From CAZMXS01 sp964570325 (GTDB lineage: Bacteria; Verrucomicrobiota; Kiritimatiellia; CAIQIC01; CAZMXS01): a stretch of DNA of 64,000 bases. This document shows, in pieces, positions 41,554-51,062 of this stretch. Below the pieces are notes generated by a model. The model was given only the letters and a program-made list of their open reading frames with translations, did no database searches and had not been told where the DNA came from. The stretch spans positions 50,656 through 114,655 of the forward strand of contig CAZMXS010000006.1 of the NCBI GenBank assembly GCA_964570325.1, written 5' to 3'. Position 1 is the stretch's first letter, and every line of letters begins with the position of its first letter. The translations under genes were made by a program, and so were the position numbers.

Positions 41554-43482
41554 TCAACTGACATTGAACGCCTGCTGCCACAGGCAGAGGTTGGTCACCG
41601 GCCAGAGGGCCATACCGGAATCCGGCCGGTCGGCCGTCTCGATCAACTGGCGCGCCGCAGCCGGCCGGATCACCGGACCCACCAGGGCCGACTCGCGCAG
41701 AGCCGCGGCCGCCACCGGCTTGAGCAGCGTTCCGAACCACTCCCGGACCGGCACAGGAAAGCTCATCTTGCGGCGCCGCAGGATATCCTCCGGCACATTC
41801 GCAACGAACGCGCGGCGCAGCAAAATCTTGGATTCGACCAGCCCCGCGCGGTCCACCTCCTGCACATTCAGTTCCCCCGCGCGCGCGGCCGCCGCCGGAT
41901 TCGTCCAGTCCATTTTGTAGGTGTCCGGCAGGCTGAACAGGTATTCCACGACGCGGTGGTCCGTGTAGGGCACGCGCGCCTCGACGGATGCCGCCATCGT
42001 GCTTGAATCCTCGCGAAAGAGCAGCCCTTCCAGGTTCACCCGCGCATGCACGTGCATATAGATGTCGAACGTGGAGCAGCCTTCAAAACGCCGGAACAGA
42101 TCCTCGTAGAAACTGCAAACCGCCTCGTCGCCGCGCAAGCGCTCCCAGGCGTCCGCCGTCAACAACGCCTGTTTGCGCGCAAACGGCACCCAGGAATTCA
42201 ACTCGAAGAAATGATCGGCCAGGCACAGGAAATACGGCCGGCGGTAGAGTCGGCGCAATGCCTTGTCCAGCGGAGTCAGCGGTTCCCCCGGCCCCGGCGC
42301 CGCGCGCCGCGCCCGATCAAAATCGTATGCGGAGAAATACGGCATAACGTAGCCGCCGAACACTTCATCCGCGCCCTCTCCGCTCAATGCCACCGTGAAA
42401 TCCCGCTTCAGCGCGCGCGCGAGATGATAGATCGGCACCTCGTTCGGCGTGGAAAGCGGCAGACCGTTTTGCTCAATCAACCACTGCCAGTCCGCCGGAT
42501 AATCCTCCGGCCGCAGGTGGATTTCATGGCAGTGCATCCGGTGAAACCGGGTCGCCGCGCGCACAAAGGGCCACTCATGATAACCTTCCTGATCGTAGCC
42601 GACACTGTAGGCGTCGAAATGCCCGCCGGTCAGTTGGCCGGCCAGGGCGGCGATGACCGAAGAGTCCAGCCCGCCGCTAAGAAATCCCCCGAGCGGCACA
42701 TCGCTGATCAACTGCTCGCGGACCGACTGGGTCAACAGCTCGCGCACGCGCTCCGCCGCGGCCGCCAGGCCCGGCTGGGCCTTGTCCGCCGGCCGCCGGA
42801 CCGGGAAATCCCAGTACTGCCGCACTTCCGGCGCCGCCACTCCGCGCCGCGCCGCGAGGCATTCGCCCGGCCGCAGCGCCCGCACATCCTGAATCAGCGT
42901 TCGCGCGCCCAGCGTGGTGCGCAATGTGGTCAGATAATGCGAAGCGGCTTCCAGATCCAGCGCCCGCGCGATCTCGTCAAAACAAAACAATGCGGACAGC
43001 GCGGAGGCGAAATACAGCCGGGCGCCGCGCTGCGCGTAAAACAGCGGCTTGACGCCCAACCGGTCGCGCGCCAGCAACAGCGCGCGGTCGCGCGGATCGT
43101 AGATGGCGAACGCAAACATCCCGGCCAGGCGGTCCAGACATGCGGTCCCCCATTCAAGATAGGCCTGCAGCAACACCTCCGTGTCCGAGGCCGTCCGGAA
43201 GCGGCGGCCGCGCGCCTCCAGTTCGCGGCGCACGGATTGAAAGTTATAGATTTCGCCGTTGAACACCATCACGGCGCCGGTTGCGGGGTCGGTGAACGGC
43301 TGCTGGCCCGTCTTCAGGTCAATGATCGCCAGCCGCCGATGCCCCAGCGCCACGCCCGGCGCCGCGAAGAACCCCTCCTCATCCGGGCCGCGCCGCCGCA
43401 TGCGCTCCATGCCGGCGCGAACCGCCCGCTCCGGCGCAGCCGGGTTCTCGTCCAGATTGAACGCTCCGATGATCCCGCACAT
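41554..43482 (-). CDS. asnB: Asparagine synthase-type amidotransferase (AsnB family)
   Basis: A 642-residue glutamine-hydrolysing amidotransferase. The N-terminal Ntn domain begins MCGIIGAF with Cys2 as nucleophile, RRRGPDEEG, HRRLAIIDL and VFNGEIYN; the synthetase domain has the PP-loop FLSGGLDSS and LSGEGADEVFGGY. The domain order and length match AsnB of the exosortase/surface-polysaccharide type. It is the last gene of the nonulosonic-acid/glycosyltransferase cluster; in such clusters these enzymes are thought to amidate a sugar carboxylate or a peptide rather than only make asparagine. That role is inferred from context; simple asparagine synthesis is equally compatible with the sequence. 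Confidence 0.93.
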   Translation of the reverse strand: MCGIIGAFNLDENPAAPERAVRAGMERMRRRGPDEEGFFAAPGVALGHRRLAIIDLKTGQQPFTDPATGAVMVFNGEIYNFQSVRRELEARGRRFRTASDTEVLLQAYLEWGTACLDRLAGMFAFAIYDPRDRALLLARDRLGVKPLFYAQRGARLYFASALSALFCFDEIARALDLEAASHYLTTLRTTLGARTLIQDVRALRPGECLAARRGVAAPEVRQYWDFPVRRPADKAQPGLAAAAERVRELLTQSVREQLISDVPLGGFLSGGLDSSVIAALAGQLTGGHFDAYSVGYDQEGYHEWPFVRAATRFHRMHCHEIHLRPEDYPADWQWLIEQNGLPLSTPNEVPIYHLARALKRDFTVALSGEGADEVFGGYVMPYFSAYDFDRARRAAPGPGEPLTPLDKALRRLYRRPYFLCLADHFFELNSWVPFARKQALLTADAWERLRGDEAVCSFYEDLFRRFEGCSTFDIYMHVHARVNLEGLLFREDSSTMAASVEARVPYTDHRVVEYLFSLPDTYKMDWTNPAAAARAGELNVQEVDRAGLVESKILLRRAFVANVPEDILRRRKMSFPVPVREWFGTLLKPVAAAALRESALVGPVIRPAAARQLIETADRPDSGMALWPVTNLCLWQQAFNVS

Positions 43483-43586
43483 AATGAATTAACTTCGAAA
43501 TACGCGAAAGCCGCGAAAGTAAACAATGGCGCGCGCTGAAATCCTTTTTTTGCCGTTCATGCTTGTCGTCGTAATGTCGGTCGCTT

Positions 43587-45260
43587 TCATGAATTCACCA
43601 GCATGCTTATTGGGCCCGGCGGCGGCCCCGGATTGGCCACGGTCTTGCGCGCCAGTATTTCCGCGCCGTAATCGCCAATGCGCCGCACGTAATCCGCAAT
43701 CGAATAGTGCGCCTCCGCCCGTCGCCGCAATGCGGCGCCGACGTCCTCGCGCGCGACCGGGTCGCGCACCCACCATAACAAGCGCTCGGCATAATCGCGG
43801 GGGTTGTTCGAATCCAGCGCAAAGGGCGCGCCGACGATATCCGCCCCGGCGCTCTCCACATGCGTCGGTCCGCTGCGCAGGGCCACCACCGGCCGGGCGC
43901 ACACCATCGCCTCGACCACCGCCTGCGAGCCGCCAACCGGAAATTCGTTGGCGTAGATGTCCAGCATCTTCAGCACGCCGGCCGGGTGGCGCTGCACGGG
44001 AATATGCCGGACCCGCGCGCCGACGCCGGCCCGCTCGAAATACTCGCCGACCCGCGGCGGCAGGCGCGTCTGGCCAATCGGCACAAACCAGGCTTCGGGA
44101 CAGGCCTGCAGCGTCTCCGCCATGACCCGGAGGTACTCGGGTGACAGCCGTCGGTCAAGATGGTTGCTGAGTACGCCGACCAGGACCGCGTCGGGCGGCA
44201 ATTCGTAGTCCGCGCGGCGCGCCGCCGGCTGGGCGTCAATCGCGGCGATGTCGGTCCCCTGCCGGATCAGCTCGAGCCGGCCGGCATAGGCCGGCCAGTT
44301 GGGCCGCTCGCGCTCCAGGTTAATTTCATTGTCAAAGATCGTCGCATCCATCCCGGCCATGTAGTTCGGCGCGCCGATATGGATGTGCAACTTGACCGGC
44401 GCCGGCGCCAGCCGGACCGCCAGCCAGTCAATCGGCATCGTCGGGCCGGACTGCATGATGACGATGTCCAGGCCATCCGCCGCCATCCGGTTCGCCAGTT
44501 CAAGCGCCGCAACCGTCAGCGGCTGCTCGCGCGGCGTCAGATAAACCGGCACGCCCCGCGCCGCGAGTTCCGCCAGGGAGCGGTGTCCCCAGACGGAAGA
44601 TGGCTGGGCGACACAGCGCGCCGGCAGTTGATGGCGGCGAATGCACATGTTCTCACTGGAATAGACGCGCAGTTCGAAACGGCGCGCATCCAGATAACGG
44701 GCGAAATCCATGACGCGGCGCGCATAAGCCACGACGTCATCCACCAGATTGGCCACCACCAGGCCCAGGCGAATGCGCGCGCCGCCGGAGACTGCGCGCG
44801 GCGCCACGCGCGACGCCAGCCGGCATGCGGCCATCTCGTAATGCGCCGCCGCCCGGCGCAAGCATTCCTGCTCATAAATCAGTTTCAGGTAACGGTCGGC
44901 GTCCTCGACGAAAGCCGTGCCGATGGCCTCGCAACCGAGGTCCAGTTCTCCCGCGGCCACCGCCCGGCAGCCGAAATCGAGAAAGTCGGCCGGGAGCTGA
45001 TCCTCCTGCCCCAACCGCCGCCGCAGATCCAACTGCAGCAGGAAAAGCGCGAGCGACGGCGCGGCCCGGCGGACCTGCAACGGCGCAATCAACCGCAGCG
45101 CCTCCGCCGGCTGCCCGTCCCGCGCGCGGCGCGCGACCTCCAGCACCGCGCCGCGCTCGGCCTGCGCGGGGTCGGGACTGGCGCACCACTCCGCGATCCG
45201 CGCGGCAGTGAACTCGGGGTGCGCCGCGAGGAGCGCGATCACTTCGTTCAATTGGCTCAT
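43587..45260 (-). CDS. GT-B-type glycosyltransferase with helical N-terminal region
   Basis: A 557-residue cytoplasmic protein. The N-terminal ~150 residues are helical, rich in Ala and Leu, and resemble degenerate TPR-like repeats. The rest is a two-Rossmann GT-B fold: a first domain with RIRLGLVVANLVDD, AYARRVMDFARYL and HIHIGAPNYMAGMD, and a nucleotide-sugar domain with GVLSNHLDRRLSPEYLRVMAE, VPVQRHPAGVLKMLDIYANEFPVGGSQAVVEAM, a pattern reminiscent of O-GlcNAc-transferase-like and HMW1C-like enzymes as well as GT4. The start at 45260 (MSQLNEV) fits better than the ATG 9 bases earlier. In the cluster it probably adds a sugar to a glycan or protein acceptor. Confidence 0.75.
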   Translation of the reverse strand: MSQLNEVIALLAAHPEFTAARIAEWCASPDPAQAERGAVLEVARRARDGQPAEALRLIAPLQVRRAAPSLALFLLQLDLRRRLGQEDQLPADFLDFGCRAVAAGELDLGCEAIGTAFVEDADRYLKLIYEQECLRRAAAHYEMAACRLASRVAPRAVSGGARIRLGLVVANLVDDVVAYARRVMDFARYLDARRFELRVYSSENMCIRRHQLPARCVAQPSSVWGHRSLAELAARGVPVYLTPREQPLTVAALELANRMAADGLDIVIMQSGPTMPIDWLAVRLAPAPVKLHIHIGAPNYMAGMDATIFDNEINLERERPNWPAYAGRLELIRQGTDIAAIDAQPAARRADYELPPDAVLVGVLSNHLDRRLSPEYLRVMAETLQACPEAWFVPIGQTRLPPRVGEYFERAGVGARVRHIPVQRHPAGVLKMLDIYANEFPVGGSQAVVEAMVCARPVVALRSGPTHVESAGADIVGAPFALDSNNPRDYAERLLWWVRDPVAREDVGAALRRRAEAHYSIADYVRRIGDYGAEILARKTVANPGPPPGPISMLVNS

Positions 45261-45375
45261 CGGCGGCACACGACCTCCTCAATTGGCGCGGCGGCTTTCC
45301 CCCGGTAAAGCCGGCGGCCGGACGCGCCGACGCGCCGGACCTCATCCGCCGCCGCAGGTTCCTGTTTACCGGTCG

Positions 45376-46026
45376 TCATTCCGGCACCTCCCGCAGGATG
45401 CGCGCCGGCACGCCCACCACGACCGCGCGCTCCGGCACATCGCGCAGCACCACGGCGCCGGCGCCGACAATCGCCCTCGCCCCGATGGCCATCCCCTGGA
45501 CGATCCGGGCGCCCAATCCCACATGCGCGCCGGCGCCCACCCGCACCCCGCCCGCCAAAACGGCCGCTGGCGCAATATGCGCATGATCGCCAATCCGGCA
45601 ATCGTGCTCCACAACGCAAGCCGTGTTCAGAATGGCGTTGTCCCCCACCTGGGCCGCGGCGTTGATGATCGCGCCCGGCATGACGGCCACCCCACGCCCC
45701 AGCACGGTGGAAGGCGCGATGCAGGCGGCCGGGTGAACCGCCGCGACCAACTCAAAGCCCTGCCGCTGCAGCATCTCGAACAACCGCTGCCGGGGACGGT
45801 TGTCGCCCACCCCGCCCACGCCCACGACCGCATGGCGCACGCCATCGGCCAGCAGGCGGGGCAATTGCTCGTCGCCGCCCAGCACCGGCGCGCCGCCGAC
45901 GCGCATGTTCCACAAGGCGGAATCCCGATCCAGCACGCCCACGATTTCAAACCCGCCGCGCGCGCGCAGATTATCGAGCACCACTTTCGCATGCCCACCC
46001 GCGCCAACGACCACGAGCCGAATCAT
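45376..46026 (-). CDS. neuD: NeuD/PglD-type sugar acetyltransferase
   Basis: A 216-residue acetyl-CoA-dependent acetyltransferase. The N-terminal ~80 residues form a small Rossmann domain that binds the sugar nucleotide (VVVGAGGHAKVVLDNL). The C-terminal part is a left-handed beta-helix of hexapeptide repeats (IAPSTVLGRGVAV, GDNAILNTACVVEHDCRIGD with the catalytic His, then AIVGAGAVVLRDV). Family members acetylate amino sugars or sialic acid. In this cluster it may acetylate the nonulosonic acid or a precursor amino sugar. It starts at an ATG 66 bases after the neuC-like gene ends. Confidence 0.85.
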   Translation of the reverse strand: MIRLVVVGAGGHAKVVLDNLRARGGFEIVGVLDRDSALWNMRVGGAPVLGGDEQLPRLLADGVRHAVVGVGGVGDNRPRQRLFEMLQRQGFELVAAVHPAACIAPSTVLGRGVAVMPGAIINAAAQVGDNAILNTACVVEHDCRIGDHAHIAPAAVLAGGVRVGAGAHVGLGARIVQGMAIGARAIVGAGAVVLRDVPERAVVVGVPARILREVPE

Positions 46027-46092
46027 CGCGCGCCTCCGCGGACGGCGTACCGCCCCCTGGCCATTTCCCCTTTTCGTTTTGAACGCACCCGT

Positions 46093-47250
46093 TTATTCCT
46101 TTCCGTCATAAAACTTTTTCAACAGCAGGCGCCGGTCGAGCGGCGTCCGGGCCAGCACCTCCACAATACGCGGCGCCGCGCGGCCATCACCGTATGGATT
46201 CACCAGATTCTCCAGGCCGGATCGGAAGGCCGGATCCAAGGCCCGCAGCACGGCGGCGGCAATGGCCGCGCGGTCGCTCTCCACATCAATCACATTGGCG
46301 GCGCGCTCGCGCCCGCGCTGCCGGCTGCCCACATTGACCACCGGCAGTTTCAGGCTGGGCGCCTCAATGATCCCGCTGGACGAATTACCCACCATCGCGG
46401 CGGCATATCGCATTAACGAAAAATAACCCGCGGCGCCCAGGTTCTCAACGAACCGGGCATCCGCATGCGCGGCGATATATTGCCGAATGGCTTCGCGGAT
46501 TCGCCCGCCGCCGGCATCGGCGTTCGGGGCCGTGAAGACCACCGGCCGGCCGACATCCGCGAGCGCGCCCAGCAAGGCGTCCAACTGCCGCGCCTGATCG
46601 GCCGGCTCCAACGTAACGGGATGCCAGGTTGCCAGCAGCGGCGCCGGTTTCAAGGGCAGCTCGATGATTCGCTCCAATTCAGGCGGCGCCAGCCATTCCA
46701 TGTTCCGGAGATTGTCCAACGCCGGCGCGCCGCTGACGGTCACGCGCCAGGGCTCCTCACCCATCCGGACGAGCCGTTCCGCGTAACGCGGCGTGGCGGC
46801 GAAATGCAGGTGGCTGAGCTTGGTAATCGAGTGGCGCAGGGACTCATCCATGGCGCCCTCCGTCAGTTCGCCGCCGTGGATGTGCGCCACCGGAATCGCC
46901 AGCGGCAGGGCCGCGAGCACGGCGGCGTGCATCTCGTACCGGTCGCCAAGCGCCAGCAACAAGTCCGGCCGCCGCCGTTCGTATTGGGTCGCGAACTCCG
47001 CCACCATCCGGCCCATGGCGCGCGCCACGCCGGCCGGCGTGTCGGCATCCGGCCGAATATCCACGCGCACCTGGATTTCAAAACCATCGGCCGCAATCGC
47101 GCGCCAGGTCTCGCCGAACTCGGGCGCGAAATGCGCGCCACCGGCGAACAATTCCAGTTGCCATTCCGCCCGTTCCCGCATGGCGCGCAGCACCGGCAGG
47201 TAAATGCCGTAGTCCGAGCGCCCCACGGTAATGACGCCGATCTTTCTCAT
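46093..47250 (-). CDS. neuC: UDP-N-acetylglucosamine 2-epimerase (hydrolysing), NeuC/LegG family
   Basis: A 385-residue GT-B-fold enzyme that turns UDP-GlcNAc (or a GDP/UDP derivative) into N-acetylmannosamine or its relative plus nucleotide, the first committed step to sialic or legionaminic acid. Signatures: GVITVGRSDYGIYLPVL at the start, LALGDRYEMHAAVLAA, IHGGELTEGAMDESLRH, ATWHPVTLEP and VGNSSSGIIEAPSLK. The start at 47250 is the ATG of an ATGA overlap with the upstream glycosyltransferase gene. The sequence does not tell whether GlcNAc or a diacetamido sugar is the substrate; the absence of a dehydratase and aminotransferase in the cluster favours the Neu5Ac route. Confidence 0.92.
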   Translation of the reverse strand: MRKIGVITVGRSDYGIYLPVLRAMRERAEWQLELFAGGAHFAPEFGETWRAIAADGFEIQVRVDIRPDADTPAGVARAMGRMVAEFATQYERRRPDLLLALGDRYEMHAAVLAALPLAIPVAHIHGGELTEGAMDESLRHSITKLSHLHFAATPRYAERLVRMGEEPWRVTVSGAPALDNLRNMEWLAPPELERIIELPLKPAPLLATWHPVTLEPADQARQLDALLGALADVGRPVVFTAPNADAGGGRIREAIRQYIAAHADARFVENLGAAGYFSLMRYAAAMVGNSSSGIIEAPSLKLPVVNVGSRQRGRERAANVIDVESDRAAIAAAVLRALDPAFRSGLENLVNPYGDGRAAPRIVEVLARTPLDRRLLLKKFYDGKE

Positions 47251-48230
47251 CGCGCCGCCGCCTCCGCCGGCGCGAGCAGCGCCATCCACCATTCGCCGGC
47301 CCGCCGCTCCATGGTATGCTCCGCGGCAATCCAGCGGGCGCCCGCCGCGCCAAGCCGAGCCCGGAGTCGGGCGTCCGTCAACCGCTCCAGGTGCGCCAGC
47401 CAGTCTGCCGGTTCCGTCGCCACGAAGGCCAGTTCCGGACAATCGCGCAACAAATCCACCCAGGCCGGCACGGGACTGATCACGGCGGGCAAGCCCAGTC
47501 CCAGACAAAGTTGCAGCCGGTTGGGGCTCTTGGTAAAATTCCAGGCATCAAGCGGCATCGGCAGCACGACCGTATCGCAACCCAGCAGGGCGGCCTCGTA
47601 GGTTTCGAGCGTCCAAGGCACAAACTCGACCGGCACCCGGCCCGCCCCCGGCAGGGGCCCGCGCGGCGGGGGGCCAATTATCCGCAGCCGAACGGGATGA
47701 CGCGCGCCCAGTTGCTCCAAGGCGGGAATCACGGATTCAAGATGCGGGAGGTTGAAGAAGGTTCCAAACCAGCCCACGCAAAAGGGAACGCGCGCCACAT
47801 GCGCTTTGGGAACCGGGCTGGTAATGGTCACCGCGTCGGCAATGACCCGGCACTCGGCCGCCGGGTATGCCGCGGCCACCGCCCGGCGCATGGCCGGCGT
47901 CGGCACAATCACTTCATCAGCCAGACTCATCGCCGCGTCCACGTCCCAGCCCCGCTCGCGGTTGACCGCGGCCTGCAGCCACAGCGGATCGCAAACATCA
48001 AACAGCACCCGGCCGCCGGCCGCGCGCACGCGCCGCGCCAGTTGCAGGGCCGGCGCGCCGCATTCCTTCTGCAGCACCAGCGCGTCCGGGCAGGCGTCGA
48101 GTTGGAAAGGGGGGAAATGGCTGATTACGCCGAACTGCCGCCGCAGCGCCGCCGCCACATCATACGCGCGCAGCCGCGAAGACGGATTAACGCGATCCCC
48201 TGCGGTTATCCAGACCACCTGCCGGCTCAT
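47247..48230 (-). CDS. GT4-like glycosyltransferase
   Basis: A 327-residue GT-B-type glycosyltransferase. The first domain has WITAGDRVNPSSRLRAYDV and VLFDVCDPLWLQA; the nucleotide-sugar domain has CVGWFGTFFNLPHLESVIPAL, RLRIIGPPPRGP and a FTKSPNRLQLCLGLGLPAVISP motif that resembles the E-x7-E donor-binding region of GT4 enzymes with the first acidic residue changed. It overlaps neuB and neuC by four bases at each end (ATGA), so it is made in step with the nonulosonic-acid enzymes and probably transfers that sugar or a companion sugar. Confidence 0.78.
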   Translation of the reverse strand: MSRQVVWITAGDRVNPSSRLRAYDVAAALRRQFGVISHFPPFQLDACPDALVLQKECGAPALQLARRVRAAGGRVLFDVCDPLWLQAAVNRERGWDVDAAMSLADEVIVPTPAMRRAVAAAYPAAECRVIADAVTITSPVPKAHVARVPFCVGWFGTFFNLPHLESVIPALEQLGARHPVRLRIIGPPPRGPLPGAGRVPVEFVPWTLETYEAALLGCDTVVLPMPLDAWNFTKSPNRLQLCLGLGLPAVISPVPAWVDLLRDCPELAFVATEPADWLAHLERLTDARLRARLGAAGARWIAAEHTMERRAGEWWMALLAPAEAAAR

Positions 48231-49294
48231 GGCCTCCGCCCCTCCTCCAGCATTTCCATTTGCAGCAACGTCCCCGCGGGGATGGCGACCCGCGCCCGGC
48301 AACCGAGCACCTGCGCGAGCCGCGCCGGCGGCAGGCCCGTTCCCGGCCGGCGCAGCGCAATATCCCCCGCCGCCAGGATTGCGCCCGCCTTGATGGCCCG
48401 GGCCGCAACCAGGCTGCGCCGCGCCGCGGCGGCGGTGTCGGCCTCGGCGGGCGCCGGCCGCTTGCGCCCATCGCCCAGCGCGGACTCGACGCGCCGAATC
48501 GCTTGCGCCAGCGCCGCCAGCTCAGTCGGATCCGCCGAGGCCTGGTGATCCGGCCCCGGCAGGTTTCGGTCCAGCGTGAAATGCTTTTCGATCACGCACG
48601 CGCCCAGCGCGACGGCGGCCAAGGGCACATCCAAGCCCAGGGTATGGTCCGAGTAGCCAACCGGCACATCGAATTCGCGCGCCAGCGTCGCCATCGCCCG
48701 CAGATTCACCACGGCCGGATCGGCGGGGTAGTTCGATACACAGTGCAGGAGAATCAGCGGCGGCCCGCCCGCGCGGCCGATCGTTTCAACCGCCGCTCGC
48801 ACCTCGTCGAGATCGGCCATGCCGGTCGAAACGATCAGGGGCTTGCCCTTGCGCGCCACATGGGCCAGCAGCGGCAGATTCGTCAAGTCGCCCGAGCCGA
48901 TCTTGAACGCGGGGACGTTCAGCGCCTCGAGCAAGTCGGCGCTCGCCTCATCAAACGGCGTAGCCAGGAACGGGATGCCGCGCGCGGCGCAATAGCGCGC
49001 GAGTTCGCGTTGCGCGTCGTCATCGAGTTCCAGGCGCTTGAGCATTTCATATTGGTTCTCCGCCGCGCCGGTCGTGGTCCGCTGGTAGGCGGCCTTGGGC
49101 GCGGCGCGGGTCACGAGCCGGTCCGCCCGGAAGGCCTGGAACTTGACGGCATCGGCGCCCGCCGCGCGCGCCGCGTCCACCAACCGACAAGCCCGCTCAA
49201 AGGCGCCGTTATGGTTTACGCCGGCTTCCGCGATGAGGTAACACGGCCGGCCGGGCCCCACCCAATGATCGCCAATCTGGATCGCCGCGCGCAT
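48227..49294 (-). CDS. neuB: N-acetylneuraminate/legionaminate synthase NeuB
   Basis: A 355-residue aldol-type synthase that condenses phosphoenolpyruvate with N-acetylmannosamine (or the legionaminate precursor) to give a nine-carbon acid. Residues ~10-260 form a TIM barrel with AEAGVNHNG, KFQAF, FKIGSGDL, VSTGMADL, LLHCVSNYPA, GYSDHTLG and IEKHFTLDRNLPGPDHQAS. The last ~65 residues are a SAF (antifreeze-like) domain beginning RRSLVAARAIKAGAIL. The start at 49294 (MRAAIQIG) is chosen from family length; the frame extends 63 codons further without similarity. It is the central enzyme of the cluster, coupled to the next glycosyltransferase by ATGA overlap. Confidence 0.95.
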   Translation of the reverse strand: MRAAIQIGDHWVGPGRPCYLIAEAGVNHNGAFERACRLVDAARAAGADAVKFQAFRADRLVTRAAPKAAYQRTTTGAAENQYEMLKRLELDDDAQRELARYCAARGIPFLATPFDEASADLLEALNVPAFKIGSGDLTNLPLLAHVARKGKPLIVSTGMADLDEVRAAVETIGRAGGPPLILLHCVSNYPADPAVVNLRAMATLAREFDVPVGYSDHTLGLDVPLAAVALGACVIEKHFTLDRNLPGPDHQASADPTELAALAQAIRRVESALGDGRKRPAPAEADTAAAARRSLVAARAIKAGAILAAGDIALRRPGTGLPPARLAQVLGCRARVAIPAGTLLQMEMLEEGRRP

Positions 49295-49298
49295 GCGA

Positions 49299-50339
49299 TC
49301 AGCCCGCCTCCTGCCAAGCCGCTCCCGGCGAAGCGGAGCCACCGGTCGTCGGACACCACTCCGCTTGCAAGCCCAGCCCGGCGCTTTCCGCGTCTTTGCC
49401 GGCGACCGGACCGCGCGGCGCGGCCCCCCGCCGGCGATCGGGAATGTATTCGCGATCGGCTCGGTAGATATCCTTGAGCCCAAACATCGCGAACTCCCGC
49501 TCCTCGTTGATGACGGCCAGCGGCATCAGGTGGGCGTTAGCCGCGAAGTGCAGGAACCAGCAATTGGCCAGCATGGTCGAATAGCAAAGCCGTTGAAGCG
49601 GCGGGTTGTCCACCAGGTCCAGGAAAGGGTAGTGAAGCGCCTGCTCCAGGTAGGCGATCGTGTTGAAGCGCTCGTCCAGATAATGGGCCAGCCCGGCGTC
49701 AATCAGTTTCCACGCCACGTAGTTTTGTTCAAACACGCGATCGGCCGCGCCGTCGCGGAGTTCGCGGAACGAATCAAGGTAGATCTGCTCGAACGCCGCC
49801 GCGTGCGCGGCCGGATGCATCACGATCACGCCCGTATTGAGCAACGGCAGGTCGCGCCGCGCGGTGAATTCGGCATAGGCCGTGGCGTAGTCCGGGCCGG
49901 TGAGACAAAGCGGCTTGTGCGGACCGGCCATTTCGCGGCAGCGCGACGCATAACGGGCGATCTTGTACCGCCGGATGAACGCCAGGTAATACGTCATCGG
50001 GTCGTCAATGTAGCGATCGAAGCGGACCACGCCGACCTTGTCCGGCGGCGTCGCCGCGACAATGCACGGCGCGCGGTGGTAGTTAATCATGATGTCCGCG
50101 TCCAGAAACACAATGCGCTCATATCGCGCCGCCGCGGGATGCTGTGGAATGAACAATTTCTGCCAGTGGATCGGCCGCGCCGGAAGATCCGCCGCGCGCT
50201 TGATCGGCCCATCCACCAGCACCAGATCGTAGCCGTGCCGCGCGGCATAGGCGCGCCAGCCGGCCTCGGCGCAGAGCTGCCACCGCTTGATATAATCCGC
50301 GCCAAACAGGATCGTGAAGATGGCCTTGCGCTGGCTCAT
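49299..50339 (-). CDS. GT-A-type glycosyltransferase with DxD motif
   Basis: A 346-residue glycosyltransferase-like protein. The N-terminal TILFGADYIKRWQ, LVLVDGPIKR and IVFLDADIMINYHRAP (a DxD metal/nucleotide motif at about residue 80) suggest a GT-A fold of the GT8/GT34-like type. Later segments, ARRDLPLLNTGVIVMHP and FEQNYVAWKLI, are also typical of such enzymes. The last ~45 residues are Gly/Ala/Arg-rich and poorly conserved in type. It starts at the ATG of an ATGA overlap with neuA and ends four bases before the neuB start, so it is a tightly coupled member of the sialic-type operon. Confidence 0.75.
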   Translation of the reverse strand: MSQRKAIFTILFGADYIKRWQLCAEAGWRAYAARHGYDLVLVDGPIKRAADLPARPIHWQKLFIPQHPAAARYERIVFLDADIMINYHRAPCIVAATPPDKVGVVRFDRYIDDPMTYYLAFIRRYKIARYASRCREMAGPHKPLCLTGPDYATAYAEFTARRDLPLLNTGVIVMHPAAHAAAFEQIYLDSFRELRDGAADRVFEQNYVAWKLIDAGLAHYLDERFNTIAYLEQALHYPFLDLVDNPPLQRLCYSTMLANCWFLHFAANAHLMPLAVINEEREFAMFGLKDIYRADREYIPDRRRGAAPRGPVAGKDAESAGLGLQAEWCPTTGGSASPGAAWQEAG

Positions 50340-51049
50340 TCGCCCGCCCCCTGATGCCGTTCGCCCCGCACGATTCCCTGCGCCACCCGCAAATCCCACT
50401 CGGTGTCAATATCCAACGAACGTTCCGCGGGCATAACGTACGCCAGCGCGCCGGCCGGACACCAACTGCGCTGTTCAAACAAGACGGAACGCCGGACCAG
50501 ATAGATCGCGCCATTCAGCGCGAAAACCGGCGGTAAATCCTGACGGCGGCTCTCGGCCAGCGGGTTGGCTTGCCACGGTTGCAGACACCCGGCGGCATCC
50601 ACGGTTTTAAGCAGATACGGATGCTCGCGCGCCGGCGTCACACTGACGACCGCGTCCGCGCCCCGTGTTTCACAAAGTTGAATCGCCGCATCAATATCCG
50701 CCGCCGTGCGAAACGGCGAGGTCGGTTGCAACAGGAGGCCAAAGGTTGGACAATGGCCCGCGTTTTTTTCCAACCATTGGAAGGCATGCAGCGTCGCATC
50801 AATCACCGGCGAACGATCCCCAGCCAGCGCGGCCGGGCGCAGAAATGGCGTCTCGACCCCCCACTGTTGTCCCACCGCGGCAATCTCGGGGTCATCCGTG
50901 CTTAACACAATGCGCGTCAGCCGCCGGCTGGCGCGAGCCGCCTCCAATGTCCAGGCGATCAGCGGCTTGCCGCCCAGCGGCCGCAGGTTTTTGCGCGGGA
51001 CAGACTTTGAGCCGCCGCGCGCGACAACCAGCGCCGTAAATGCGTCCAA
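50336..51049 (-). CDS. neuA: CMP-N-acetylneuraminic acid synthetase NeuA
   Basis: A 237-residue cytidylyltransferase that activates the nonulosonic acid as the CMP-sugar. The N-terminal ALVVARGGSKSVPRKNLRPLGGKPLI is the CTP-binding signature; then STDDPEIAAVG, LLQPTSPFRTAADIDAAI and DIDTEWDL. Translation starts at TTG (51049), supported by AAGGAG ending seven bases before it, and no better start is near. It heads the run neuA-GT-neuB-GT-neuC and is separated by 232 bases from the next gene on the same strand; that gap holds no gene and no clear promoter. Confidence 0.93.
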   Translation of the reverse strand: MDAFTALVVARGGSKSVPRKNLRPLGGKPLIAWTLEAARASRRLTRIVLSTDDPEIAAVGQQWGVETPFLRPAALAGDRSPVIDATLHAFQWLEKNAGHCPTFGLLLQPTSPFRTAADIDAAIQLCETRGADAVVSVTPAREHPYLLKTVDAAGCLQPWQANPLAESRRQDLPPVFALNGAIYLVRRSVLFEQRSWCPAGALAYVMPAERSLDIDTEWDLRVAQGIVRGERHQGAGE

Positions 51050-51056
51050 GGCCGTG

Positions 51057-51062
51057 CTCCTT
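51057..51062 (-). promoter_or_regulatory. Ribosome binding site that defines the TTG start of neuA
   Basis: AAGGAG on the minus strand, seven bases before the TTG at 51049. No ATG or GTG in frame lies closer, so the rare TTG start is well supported. Confidence 0.75.
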
